Shown here: positions 1-7,560 of the stretch, piece after piece
Numbering within the stretch: position 1 is the stretch's first letter
Layout: every line of letters begins with the position of its first letter
Assembly (NCBI RefSeq): GCF_003665435.1
Contig: NZ_CP023407.1
Coordinates: forward strand, 5,381,501 to 5,445,500
Direction of reading: 5' to 3'
DNA from: Streptomyces fungicidicus
Lineage (GTDB): Bacteria; Actinomycetota; Actinomycetes; Streptomycetales; Streptomycetaceae
Length of the DNA: 64,000 nt
Position numbers and translations under genes: made by a program
The notes under the pieces: generated by a model
Told to the model about the DNA's origin: nothing
Database searches by the model: none
What the model saw: only the letters and a program-made list of their open reading frames with translations

Positions 1-174
1 CCAGCGCCGGTAGAGGGTCGTCTTCGCGACCCCGGCGCGGACCGCCACGTCCCCCAACGTGAGCTTGGACCAACCCAGTTCGACCAGAGCCTCGCGGGTC
101 GCGGCCAGGATCGCGGCGTCCGCGGCGGCGCTGCGCGGACGCCCGGTGCGACTGGCTGGGGTGCGGCTCTGCAT
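1..174 (-). CDS. TetR-family regulator, N-terminal part (runs off left end)
   Basis: The first 58 codons are visible, starting MQSRTPASRTGRPRS and then a typical TetR helix-turn-helix with ILAATREALVELGWSKLTLGDVAVRAGVAKTTLYRRW (TTLYRRW recognition-helix end). The ligand-binding half lies outside the window, so the effector cannot be guessed. It is divergent from the thioredoxin-TPR gene. A 17-bp palindrome at 261-277 in the gap between them is a natural candidate for its operator. Most TetR proteins repress themselves and a divergent neighbour, but that is inference here. Confidence 0.85.
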   Translation of the reverse strand, partial: MQSRTPASRTGRPRSAAADAAILAATREALVELGWSKLTLGDVAVRAGVAKTTLYRRW

Positions 175-260
175 GGCACGACGATAACGGCGGATTCCGC
201 GCGGCCGCGCGTGAGGGAGATCACCGGGGAGGGCTGTTCCGCGAGCACCCTCCGGCATTA

Positions 261-277
261 CGCTACGACTCGTAGCG
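261..277. promoter_or_regulatory. 17-bp palindrome, candidate TetR operator
   Basis: CGCTACG-ACT-CGTAGCG is a perfect 7-bp inverted repeat with a 3-bp centre. It lies between the divergent tetR start (174) and the thioredoxin-TPR start (426). Size and symmetry fit TetR-type operators. Nothing else in the 175-425 gap looks like a gene. Confidence 0.5.
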
Positions 278-425
278 AAAGCGCGCGGGACCGGTGTGCC
301 CGAGCGACGACCACCGGCGTGGGGTGGGGACCCGGCGCCCAGCAGGACACGCACAGCAGCACGGGAACGTCCGGCATTCCCCGGGCGTTTTCACACACGC
401 GCGCCGTACGGGGGAGGATAGACGC

Positions 426-1406
426 ATGCAGCCACGGAACATGTCCATGAGCGGGGTCGTCGACCTCGCCGCGGTGAAGGCGGCCCAGGAGGCCAAGGCG
501 AAGGCGGAGCAGGCGCGCGCCGAAACGGCCCGGCAGGGCGGCGGGGGCGCCGTCTCCCCGGCCGATCTCGTCATCGACGTCGACGAGGCCGGGTTCGAGC
601 AAGACGTCCTGCAGCGCTCCACCGAGGTCCCGGTCGTCATCGACTTCTGGGCCGAGTGGTGCGAGCCCTGCAAGCAGCTGAGCCCCCTGCTGGAGCGGCT
701 CACCGTCGAGTACAACGGTCGGATCCTGCTCGCCAAGATCGACGTCGACGCCAACCAGATGCTGATGCAGCAGTTCGGGATCCAGGGGATCCCGGCGGTC
801 TTCGCGGTGGTCGCCGGACAGGCCCTGCCGCTCTTCCAGGGGGCCGCGGGCGAGGCGCAGATCCGCCAGACCCTGGACCAGCTGGTGCAGGTCGGCGAGC
901 AGCGCTTCGGCCTGACCGGTCTCTCCGTCGACCCCGAGGCCGAGCCGGGCGGCGGCGGTGCCCAGGCGGCTCCCGCCGAGGCGGTGGGCCCGTACGACGC
1001 CCTGCTGGAGGCCGCGGTGCAGGCCCTGGACAGCGGCGACCTTGCCGGTGCCGTCCAGGCCTACAAGAACGTGCTCGCCGACGACCCGGGCAACCCGGAG
1101 GCCGCGCTGGGCCTCGCCCAGGCCGAACTGCTCCAGCGGGTGCAGGGCCTGGACCCGCAGCGGGTGCGCCAGGACGCCGCCGAGAAGCCGGCCGACGCCG
1201 CCGCGCAGATCGCCGCCGCCGACCTGGATCTGGTGGGCGGTCACGTCGAGGACGCCTTCGGCCGGCTCATCGAGACGGTGGCGCGCACCGCGGGCGACGA
1301 CCGGGACGCCGTACGGGTGCGGCTGCTGGAGCTGTTCGAGGTGGTCGGCGCCGAGGATCCGCGGGTGATCGCCGCACGCCGGGCGCTGGCGCGGGCCCTG
1401 TTCTGA
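426..1406 (+). CDS. thioredoxin-TPR co-chaperone (CnoX/YbbN family)
   Basis: 326 aa, cytoplasmic, no signal peptide. A short Ala/Lys-rich N-terminal helix (residues 15-40) leads into a thioredoxin domain (about 45-155) with the active site WCEPCK (C79, C82). A C-terminal region of TPR-like helices follows (about 190-326, containing ALDSGDLAGAVQAYKNVLADDPGNPEAALGLA). This architecture is that of CnoX/YbbN, which holds unfolded or oxidised clients and works with GroEL/DnaK. The E. coli protein lacks a redox-active CXXC, whereas this one keeps it, so thiol exchange is plausible. Start: ATG at 426 follows GGGGAGGATAGACGC; the open frame upstream lacks a good ribosome site. Confidence 0.85.
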   Translation: MQPRNMSMSGVVDLAAVKAAQEAKAKAEQARAETARQGGGGAVSPADLVIDVDEAGFEQDVLQRSTEVPVVIDFWAEWCEPCKQLSPLLERLTVEYNGRILLAKIDVDANQMLMQQFGIQGIPAVFAVVAGQALPLFQGAAGEAQIRQTLDQLVQVGEQRFGLTGLSVDPEAEPGGGGAQAAPAEAVGPYDALLEAAVQALDSGDLAGAVQAYKNVLADDPGNPEAALGLAQAELLQRVQGLDPQRVRQDAAEKPADAAAQIAAADLDLVGGHVEDAFGRLIETVARTAGDDRDAVRVRLLELFEVVGAEDPRVIAARRALARALF

Positions 1407-1536
1407 GCCACCCGGACTCCGCGCCCGATTCCGGCTGTTTTGCCGGGCGTTCAGGGCGCTGGGGTCCGAGTTGCCGATTGGCTCACGGATGCCGCTGCGG
1501 CCGCGCTTTGCCAAAACTTGGTAATCGCGGCCGCTG

Positions 1537-1549
1537 TTACTGCGAGTAA
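1537..1549. promoter_or_regulatory. palindrome TTACT-GCG-AGTAA
   Basis: Perfect 5-bp inverted repeat with a 3-bp centre. It is the first of two nearly identical sites 128 bp apart upstream of the DUF6230/DUF6114 operon. It resembles operators of TetR-like regulators; which protein binds is unknown. Confidence 0.5.
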
Positions 1550-1664
1550 GTCGCGGGCGGTGGTCTGTCGGATTATGTCCATCGATCAATAGTTTTGTAC
1601 GACACCCACAGTGCACCCAGCGTCGCTGAGCGGGCCCTGTGCGCCGCCTCACGGTTATCCGGCC

Positions 1665-1680
1665 GTTACTAGCGAGTAAC
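1665..1680. promoter_or_regulatory. palindrome GTTACT-AGCG-AGTAAC
   Basis: Perfect 6-bp inverted repeat with a 4-bp centre. It shares the GCGAGTAA core of the 1537-1549 site. The paired sites suggest cooperative or looped repression of the downstream envelope operon (inference). Confidence 0.5.
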
Positions 1681-2063
1681 GAACCCCCTTGTGTCGACGG
1701 CGAGAATGCACCACGATCGGCGACGCTCGGTCCATTCCCCGTACCCCGACAGCCGGTCGGGCGGCGGGAACCTCTGGGTCCCCACCGAGCAGGACCGGCG
1801 GCAGTGGCGCCGGTCCTTGGACAGGGGGGTCTTCGCCCACCCGGTGAAGCCTGTCCAGCAGGGTTGTGCGTGATGCGTGTCAGGCGCGACCAGTGGTTGT
1901 CGCTCGGGGGTGATCGCCGGTGATTCGGGTGCGTCGTACGCGCCGTCGAGTTCGGGCGCTCTCCTTCCCGAGGACGTAGCACTTCTCCCATCCCTGCCCG
2001 GCTGAGCCGCCGTTGATGGCGACGAGTCAGGGGCAGGAGATGTACGTCCGAGAAGGAGGAAAT

Positions 2064-2708
2064 ATGGAGTCCCAGGTGCGTGGCGGGACCAGATGGAAGC
2101 GGTTCGCCGTTGTCATGGTGCCCAGCGTGGTCGCCACGGCGGCGGTGGGTGTCGGCCTGGCACAGGGCGCTCTCGCGGCCTCGTTCAGCGTCTCCGGCCA
2201 GCAGTTCAAGGTGACGGCCGGTCACCTGCACGGTGAGGGTTTCGCCCAGTACGGCGGCATCGACAGCGTCTACACGTCGACCGACGGCAAGACCAAGACG
2301 CAGGTGCCCGTCGCGATCTCGTCGTTCGACGACGCGACGATCAGCAAGATGTGCCAGTCGGTCAAGACGGAGATTCCCCTCATCGGGAAGACGATCTACC
2401 TCCGTCTCGAGGCCGGCAACGACGCGAAGAAGCCGGTCGAGGCCAAGAACCTCTACATCGACGTCGCCCAGCTCGACGCCGATGCGACGTTCAAGAACAT
2501 CGACATCGGTGTCGCGATCAAGGACAAGACGCGCGGCCCGGCGAACAAGGACGAGAAGACCACCCTGCCGGGTGGCTTCGCGCAGCAGGCCGAGACGGCC
2601 GACCTCTACGGCGTCAAGCAGACGGCGTGGGCGACCACGGCCGGCACGTTCAAGCTGAGCGGCCTGTCGATGCGTCTCGGTACGGACGCCAAGATGGAGT
2701 GCTACTGA
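2064..2708 (+). CDS. DUF6230 secreted protein (old annotation 'cholesterol esterase')
   Basis: 214 aa. ATG at 2064 is preceded by an excellent AGAAGGAGGAAAT site. After a basic N-terminus (RGGTRWKRF) there is one hydrophobic segment (about residues 13-38, ending GALAAS) that could be a signal peptide or anchor. The mature part is beta-rich and repeats polar/hydrophobic strands such as NLYIDVAQLDADATFKNIDIGVA. Streptomyces members were once called cholesterol esterase, but I see no serine-hydrolase GxSxG motif and no catalytic triad, so that name should not be trusted. It is the first gene of a cassette with a DUF6114 membrane protein and an acidic secreted protein. Function unknown; an envelope role is inferred from the cassette. 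Confidence 0.75.
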   Translation: MESQVRGGTRWKRFAVVMVPSVVATAAVGVGLAQGALAASFSVSGQQFKVTAGHLHGEGFAQYGGIDSVYTSTDGKTKTQVPVAISSFDDATISKMCQSVKTEIPLIGKTIYLRLEAGNDAKKPVEAKNLYIDVAQLDADATFKNIDIGVAIKDKTRGPANKDEKTTLPGGFAQQAETADLYGVKQTAWATTAGTFKLSGLSMRLGTDAKMECY

Positions 2709-2729
2709 CGGCTCCGTCACCGGGGTGTT

Positions 2730-2783
2730 CCCGGGGTGGCTGAGCCGCCCCGGGGGGCGGGGAAGTTCTGGCTTCTCCGCCCC
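2730..2783 (+). terminator. two tandem hairpins between DUF6230 and DUF6114 genes
   Basis: Hairpin 1 (2730-2754) pairs CCCGGGGTGGC with GCCGCCCCGGG through one T-G wobble around a TGA loop. Hairpin 2 (2754-2783) pairs GGGGCGGGGAAG with CTTCTCCGCCCC. There is no T-tract, so partial termination or 3'-end stabilisation of the first message is more likely than full termination. Confidence 0.4.
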
Positions 2784-2896
2784 GCCGGCCCGGCAGGTCC
2801 GCGTGCCGGGCCACCTCACAGACTTCCACCTTCCGGCTTCTCCACGCCTACGGCCGAGCCGGTACGTACTTCCACCGGACCCAGGGAGCTTTTTCC

Positions 2897-3481
2897 ATGA
2901 GTGCCGAGACTCCGGGCGAGAGCGCCGGGAACTTCGACCGGTTGCGTCTGCGATTTCGCGACTGGCGGGGCACCCGGCCGTTCTGGGCCGGTCTGTTCAC
3001 GCTGCTGGGCGGAATCCCCATCGCGTACTTCCCCTACGCCACGCTCAAGCTGGGCCACATGTCGCTCGCCATGGCGACGACCGCGGGCGCGGGATCGCTG
3101 ATCATCGGCGTACTGCTGGTCACGCTGGGCCTGACCATGTGGTTCCAGTCGGCCACCCGGGTCTTCGCCGGTGTCGCGGCGATCCTGCTGGCCCTGGTGT
3201 CCCTGGTGGTCTCCAACATAGGCGGCTTCCTGATCGGCTTCCTGCTGGCGCTGGTCGGCGGCGCCCTCGCCCTCTCCTGGGCGCCGGGCAGGCCGCAGGA
3301 CGAGGCGCCCGGGGAGCACGGCGGTTCCGACGCGCCCACGGCGCACGGCGCCACCGGCGATCTGCCCGAGGACCACGTCGCGGAGCGGCACTACCCGGCT
3401 CCCTCGTTCGAGAAGCACGACGGCGGGGAGGCCGACGGGGTCCGGGCCGCCGTCCACGACGGGGGGCACCGTGTCGGCTGA
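2897..3481 (+). CDS. DUF6114 membrane protein
   Basis: 194 aa with ATG at 2897. After a cytoplasmic N-terminus (DRLRLRFRDWRGTRPFWAG) there are about four transmembrane segments between residues 32 and 135 (LFTLLGGIPIAYF, GAGSLIIGVLLVTLGLTMWF, VFAGVAAILLALVSLVV, GGFLIGFLLALVGGALALSW). A long acidic, His/Glu-rich cytoplasmic or extracytoplasmic tail follows. This matches the DUF6114 family that accompanies DUF6230 in actinomycetes. The last 11 bases overlap the GTG start of the next gene, which implies translational coupling. Probably a membrane platform for the two secreted partners (inference); no enzymatic motif is visible. Confidence 0.75.
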   Translation: MSAETPGESAGNFDRLRLRFRDWRGTRPFWAGLFTLLGGIPIAYFPYATLKLGHMSLAMATTAGAGSLIIGVLLVTLGLTMWFQSATRVFAGVAAILLALVSLVVSNIGGFLIGFLLALVGGALALSWAPGRPQDEAPGEHGGSDAPTAHGATGDLPEDHVAERHYPAPSFEKHDGGEADGVRAAVHDGGHRVG

Positions 3482-4754
3482 AGAGGTGCGCGGGCCGCGT
3501 CACGCGGCCCCCAGGAAGCCGCTGTTCACCAGATTCCACGTGCCGAGCGGCAAGGCGATAGCCCTGGCGGCGATGCCCACCGCCGTCCTCATGGGCATGG
3601 GGTTCACCCCCACGCTGGCCCTCGCCGACGGCAACGACGCGACGCCGCCCGCGAACAGCCTGACCGCCGACGAGTACAAGGACTGCATCGAGGTCCTGAA
3701 GGGTGACGAGAAGGACGACGCCACCGCGTCGCCCTCGCCGTCCGCCTCGGCGAGCGAGAGCGCGGCCGCGGACGAGGAGTCGGCGGAGCCGGCCCCCGAG
3801 ACCCCCGAGCAGAAGGCCCCGGAAGCGGACAAGGACACGCCCTCTTCGTCGGATTCAGGTTCCGACGACAAGGACGAGCCGGCTCCCGCTCCCTCCGCGA
3901 CCGCGGGCGGGGACGACTCCGCCGGGCAGGACGAGCCCGCCCCGTCGCCCTCGGAGACCGAGCGCAACGTCCTCGAGGACCTCGGGGACGCCATCAAGGA
4001 CGTCTTCACCCCGAAGGAGAAGGAGGCCGAGGCGAGCCCCACCCCGTCCGCCTCCGCCTCCGCCGAGGAGGAGGCCGGCGGCGCGGTCGAGGACGCGGCC
4101 GGCGCCGTGCAGGAGACCACCGAGAAGGTCGCCGAAGCGGCGAAGGACACCGCGGAGGACACCGCGGGCAAGGCGTCGGAGGCCGCCGAGGACGCCACGG
4201 AGACGGTCGAGGAGGTTGCCGAGGAGGCGACCGCCTCGCCGAGCCCCTCCGAGTCGGAGTCGGACGCCGTCGACCCCGAGGACTGCCCGGTCGCCACCGA
4301 CGCCGAGGGCGGGGTCGACAACAAGATCCTGCTGCCCGAGGACGCCTGGACCCTGAACGCCAGTTCGCTGACGCTCAAGGGCGCCTCGTACAAGGGCATC
4401 GTCGAGGTGCGGACCTCCAGCGGCGCCACCAAGAAGGTGCTGAAGTACGTCATCTCCGGCGGCACCGACATCGGCGACCTGCACCAGACCGTCAAGGACG
4501 ACCTGTCCGGCAAGACCCACCACGTGCAGGCCGCCAAGGGGTCGACGTCGACCATCCGCGACGGCGACACCGTGATGTACACCGAGAGCATCTCCGGCAA
4601 CCTGCTCGGGCTGATACCGATCACGTTCGACCCGGAGAACCCGCCCCCGCTGGACATCCCGCTCATCTACTTCACCAAGGTGACGGTGAAGCAGGCCGGC
4701 CAGTTCGGCGGCACCCTCCACGTACCCGGGCTGCAGCAGTACATCACCGACTGA
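3471..4754 (+). CDS. secreted acidic low-complexity protein, DUF6230/DUF6114 cassette
   Basis: 427 aa, GTG start inside the end of the DUF6114 gene. An N-terminal basic stretch and hydrophobic segment (GKAIALAAMPTAVLMGMGF...LALADG) look like a signal peptide of about 48 residues. Residues about 75-265 are a low-complexity region of Ser/Pro/Glu/Ala, with heptad-like stretches (VEDAAGAVQETTEKVAEAAKD) typical of extended wall-spanning coiled linkers. The last 140 residues form a folded domain (LLPEDAWTLNASSLTLKGASYKG...LIYFTKVTVKQAG) whose strand pattern loosely resembles the DUF6230 protein. Function unknown; the layout suggests an export signal, a spacer crossing the peptidoglycan and an outer domain. 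Confidence 0.65.
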   Translation: MSAEEVRGPRHAAPRKPLFTRFHVPSGKAIALAAMPTAVLMGMGFTPTLALADGNDATPPANSLTADEYKDCIEVLKGDEKDDATASPSPSASASESAAADEESAEPAPETPEQKAPEADKDTPSSSDSGSDDKDEPAPAPSATAGGDDSAGQDEPAPSPSETERNVLEDLGDAIKDVFTPKEKEAEASPTPSASASAEEEAGGAVEDAAGAVQETTEKVAEAAKDTAEDTAGKASEAAEDATETVEEVAEEATASPSPSESESDAVDPEDCPVATDAEGGVDNKILLPEDAWTLNASSLTLKGASYKGIVEVRTSSGATKKVLKYVISGGTDIGDLHQTVKDDLSGKTHHVQAAKGSTSTIRDGDTVMYTESISGNLLGLIPITFDPENPPPLDIPLIYFTKVTVKQAGQFGGTLHVPGLQQYITD

Positions 4755-4788
4755 GCACCCGTCAGGACCCTTCCGGGAGCCGCGGAAA

Positions 4789-4827
4789 CACCGAGGGCGC
4801 CCCCTGCGCGCAGGGGCGCCCTCGGTG
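4789..4827. terminator. bidirectional terminator between convergent genes
   Basis: CACCGAGGGCGCCCCCTG pairs with CAGGGGCGCCCTCGGTG (one bulged C) around a CGCG loop. It sits in the 93-bp gap between the ends of the DUF6114 operon (+) and pyk (-), so it can serve both. Confidence 0.75.
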
Positions 4828-4847
4828 CCGTACGGGCCCTTGGCGGG

Positions 4848-6275
4848 TCAGCTCGTCGAGCCGCCCAGGTGGTGCACGCGGACCATGTTGGTGGTGCCGG
4901 GGACACCGGGGGGCGAGCCCGCCGTGATGACCATGGTGTCGCCCTTGCTGAAGCGGTTCAGCTTGACCAGCTCCTGCTCCACCAGCTCGACCATCTCGTC
5001 GGTGCTGTTCACGAACGGCACCACGTGCGGCTCCACGCCCCAGCTGAGCGCCAGCTGGTTGCGGGTCGACTCGTCGGTGGTGAACGCCAGGATCGGCTGG
5101 GCGACCCGGTAGCGGCACAGCCGCCGGGCGGTGTCGCCGGACTGGGTGAAGGCCACCAGGCCCTTGCCGTCGAGGAAGTCGGCGATCTCGCAGGCGGCGC
5201 GGGCCACCGAACCGCCCTGGGTGCGCGGCTTCTTGCCCGGCACCAGCGGCTGCAGGCCCTTGGAGAGCAGCTCCTGCTCGGCCGCCTGGACGATCTTCGA
5301 CATCGTCCGCACGGTCTCCACCGGGTACGCGCCCACGCTCGACTCGGCGGAGAGCATGACCGCGTCGGCGCCGTCCAGGATCGCGTTGGCCACGTCGGAG
5401 GCCTCGGCGCGGGTCGGCCGGGAGTTGGTGATCATCGACTCCATCATCTGGGTCGCCACGATCACCGGCTTGGCGTTGCGCCGGCACAGCTCGATCAGGC
5501 GCTTCTGCACCATGGGGACCTTCTCGAGCGGGTACTCGACGGCGAGGTCGCCGCGCGCGACCATCACACCGTCGAACGCCATCACGACGTCCTCCATGTT
5601 CTCCACCGCCTGCGGCTTCTCCACCTTGGCGATGACGGGGACCCGGCGGCCCTCCTCGTCCATCACGCGGTGGACGTCCGCGACGTCCTTGGCGTCCCGG
5701 ACGAAGGACAGCGCGACCAGGTCGCAGCCCATCCGCAGGGCGAACCGCAGGTCCTCGACGTCCTTCTCGGACAGCGCGGGCACGTTCACCGCCGTGCCGG
5801 GCAGGTTGATGCCCTTGTGGTCGGAGATGACACCGCCCTCGATGACGATCGACTTCACCCGCGGGCCCTCGACGTCCAGCACCTTCAGCTCGACGTTGCC
5901 GTCGTTGATGAGGATCTGGTCGCCGCGGGACACGTCGCCCGGCAGGCCCTTGTAGGTCGTGCCGCAGATCGTCCTGTCGCCCGCGACGTCCTCGGTGGTG
6001 ATGGTGAACTCGTCACCGCGCACCAGCTCGACGGGACCCTCGGCGAAGGTCTCCAGGCGGATCTTCGGGCCCTGGAGGTCGGCGAGGACGCCGATGGCCC
6101 TGCCCGTCTCCTTGGAGGCGGCACGGACCCGGTCGTACCGGCCCTGGTGCTCGGCGTGCGAGCCGTGGCTGAAGTTGAAGCGGGCCACGTTCATGCCGGC
6201 TTCGATCAGGGCGACAAGCTGCTCGTGGGAGTCGACCGCGGGGCCGAGAGTACAGACGATTTTCGAACGGCGCAT
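4848..6275 (-). CDS. pyk: pyruvate kinase
   Basis: 475 aa, full length for the family. It converts phosphoenolpyruvate and ADP to pyruvate and ATP. Visible signatures are the N-terminal MRRSKIVCTLGPA, NFSHG, the GPKIRLE substrate region and the classic active site VIAKVEKPQAVEN with its catalytic Lys. Further ones are VMVARGDLAVEYP and the ATQMMESMI / TRAEASDVANAILDGADAVMLSAESS block of the A domain, then the regulatory C domain with AFTQSG. It forms a central-carbon cluster with ackA, pta and pfkA. The ATG lies 6 nt after a perfect TAGGAT -10 box, so the message is probably leaderless. One of two pyruvate kinases usual in Streptomyces (family knowledge). Confidence 0.97.
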   Translation of the reverse strand: MRRSKIVCTLGPAVDSHEQLVALIEAGMNVARFNFSHGSHAEHQGRYDRVRAASKETGRAIGVLADLQGPKIRLETFAEGPVELVRGDEFTITTEDVAGDRTICGTTYKGLPGDVSRGDQILINDGNVELKVLDVEGPRVKSIVIEGGVISDHKGINLPGTAVNVPALSEKDVEDLRFALRMGCDLVALSFVRDAKDVADVHRVMDEEGRRVPVIAKVEKPQAVENMEDVVMAFDGVMVARGDLAVEYPLEKVPMVQKRLIELCRRNAKPVIVATQMMESMITNSRPTRAEASDVANAILDGADAVMLSAESSVGAYPVETVRTMSKIVQAAEQELLSKGLQPLVPGKKPRTQGGSVARAACEIADFLDGKGLVAFTQSGDTARRLCRYRVAQPILAFTTDESTRNQLALSWGVEPHVVPFVNSTDEMVELVEQELVKLNRFSKGDTMVITAGSPPGVPGTTNMVRVHHLGGSTS

Positions 6276-6281
6276 GGGGCG

Positions 6282-6310
6282 ATCCTATCGGTTTGTTTCG
6301 CTCCGGAATA
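6282..6310 (-). promoter_or_regulatory. pyk promoter, likely leaderless
   Basis: On the minus strand a perfect TAGGAT (6287-6282) lies six bases (CGCCCC) before the pyk ATG, so transcription should begin at or next to the start codon. The -35 position (about 6305-6310) reads TATTCC, which is poor and lies inside a palindromic operator-like element. Confidence 0.55.
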
Positions 6311-6326
6311 TTCCGTCTGGCGGAAT
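6304..6326. promoter_or_regulatory. triple half-site palindrome upstream of pyk
   Basis: Reading plus strand: CGGAAT, ATTCCG, TCTGG, CGGAAT. The first two half-sites form a perfect 12-bp palindrome (6304-6315). The second and third form an inverted repeat around TCTGG (6310-6326). The element covers the -35 region of the pyk promoter, the position expected for a repressor or a class II activator. Confidence 0.5.
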
Positions 6327-6348
6327 GTGCAAATGAGAAAGTCCCTGC

Positions 6349-7560
6349 TCAGTTGTTCTTTCCGACCAGTGCGTATGTCTGCTGTGCGATCTCCATTTCC
6401 TCGTCCGTCGGCACCACCGCGACCGCGACCCGCGCGCCCTCGGGCGAGATCAGCCGCGCCCCGCCGCCCCGTGCGGCGTTGCGCCCCGCGTCGACCGCCA
6501 GGCCCAGCCCCTCCAGGCCCGCCACGGCCGCCTCCCGCACCGGAGCGGCGTTCTCGCCGACCCCGGCGGTGAAGACCACCGCGTCCACCCGCCCGAGAAC
6601 GGCGTAATAGGCGCCGATGTACTTCTTCAGCCGGTGAATGTAGATGTCGAACGCGAGCTCCGCCCGCGCGTCGCCCTCGTCGATCCGGCGCCGGATCTCC
6701 CGCATGTCGTTGTCACCGCACAGCCCGACCAGACCGCTCTTCTTGTTGAGGAGAGTGTCGATCTCGTCGGCGGACATTCCGCCAACACGCATCAAATGGA
6801 AGATGACGGCCGGGTCCATGTCTCCCGACCGCGTACCCATCACGAGCCCCTCCAAGGGCGTCAGCCCCATGGAGGTGTCCACGCAGCGCCCGCCCCGCAC
6901 GGCCGAGGCGGACGCCCCGTTGCCCAGGTGCAGCACGATGACGTTGACCTCCTCCGGCGCCCTGCCGAGCAGTTCCGCCGTCGCCCGGGAGACGTAGGCG
7001 TGCGAGGTGCCGTGGAAGCCGTAGCGGCGGACCCGGTGCTCGTCGGCGGTCTTCACGTCGATCGCGTAGCGGGCGGCCGACTCCGGCATCGTGGTGTGGA
7101 AGGAGGTGTCGAAGACGGCGACCTGCGGCAGGTCCGGGCGCAGCGCCATCGCCGTGCGGATGCCGGTGAGGTTGGCCGGGTTGTGCAGCGGCGCCACCGG
7201 GATCAGCCGCTCGATCTCGGCCAGCACCGGCTCGTCGATCACCGTCGGCTCGGTGAAGTGCATGCCGCCGTGCACCACACGGTGTCCGATCGCGGCCAGC
7301 TCGGGGGAGTCCAGCCCCAGCCCGTCGGCGGCGAGCTCCTCGGCCATCGCCTTCAGGGCGGCGTCGTGGCCGTCGACCGGGCCGGTCCGCTCCCGGGTCT
7401 CCCCGCCCGACGCCAGCGGCGTGTGCCGGACGAGGGAGGTCCGCTCGCCGATCCGCTCGACCAGCCCGGCGGCCAGCCGGCTGCTGTCGCGCATGTCCAG
7501 CAGCTGGTACTTCACCGACGACGAGCCGGAGTTGAGGACGAGTACACGGGAGGGGCTCAC
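6349..7560 (-). CDS. ackA: acetate kinase
   Basis: 403 aa. It catalyses acetyl phosphate + ADP to acetate + ATP. Family signatures are VLVLNSGSSSVKYQL at the N-terminus, IGHRVVHGG, VAVFDTSFH, YGFHGTSHAYVS, VIVLHLGNG (nucleotide loop), DTSMGLTPLEGLVMGTRSGDMDP and FTAGVGENA near the C-terminus. The GTG start at 7560 overlaps the TGA of pta (GTGA), so the two are translationally coupled, the usual pta-ackA arrangement. The open frame continues upstream through pta in another frame, but that is a GC-bias artefact. It ends 73 bp before the pyk start on the same strand. Confidence 0.96.
   Translation of the reverse strand: MSPSRVLVLNSGSSSVKYQLLDMRDSSRLAAGLVERIGERTSLVRHTPLASGGETRERTGPVDGHDAALKAMAEELAADGLGLDSPELAAIGHRVVHGGMHFTEPTVIDEPVLAEIERLIPVAPLHNPANLTGIRTAMALRPDLPQVAVFDTSFHTTMPESAARYAIDVKTADEHRVRRYGFHGTSHAYVSRATAELLGRAPEEVNVIVLHLGNGASASAVRGGRCVDTSMGLTPLEGLVMGTRSGDMDPAVIFHLMRVGGMSADEIDTLLNKKSGLVGLCGDNDMREIRRRIDEGDARAELAFDIYIHRLKKYIGAYYAVLGRVDAVVFTAGVGENAAPVREAAVAGLEGLGLAVDAGRNAARGGGARLISPEGARVAVAVVPTDEEMEIAQQTYALVGKNN

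Larger units (their letters stand above)
1407..2063. other. 657-bp gene-free leader of the DUF6230 operon
   Basis: I find no convincing gene here: the small open frames lack ribosome sites and family resemblance. The stretch is less GC-rich than its neighbours around 1510-1690 and holds two related palindromes (1537-1549, 1665-1680), so it is most likely a regulatory leader for the operon that begins at 2064. Confidence 0.55.

Noticed and set aside
258..2819. 853-codon open frame on the minus strand
   Set aside because: It overlaps two well-supported genes antisense, has no ribosome site and translates to Arg/Leu/Gly-rich sequence; a high-GC shadow frame.
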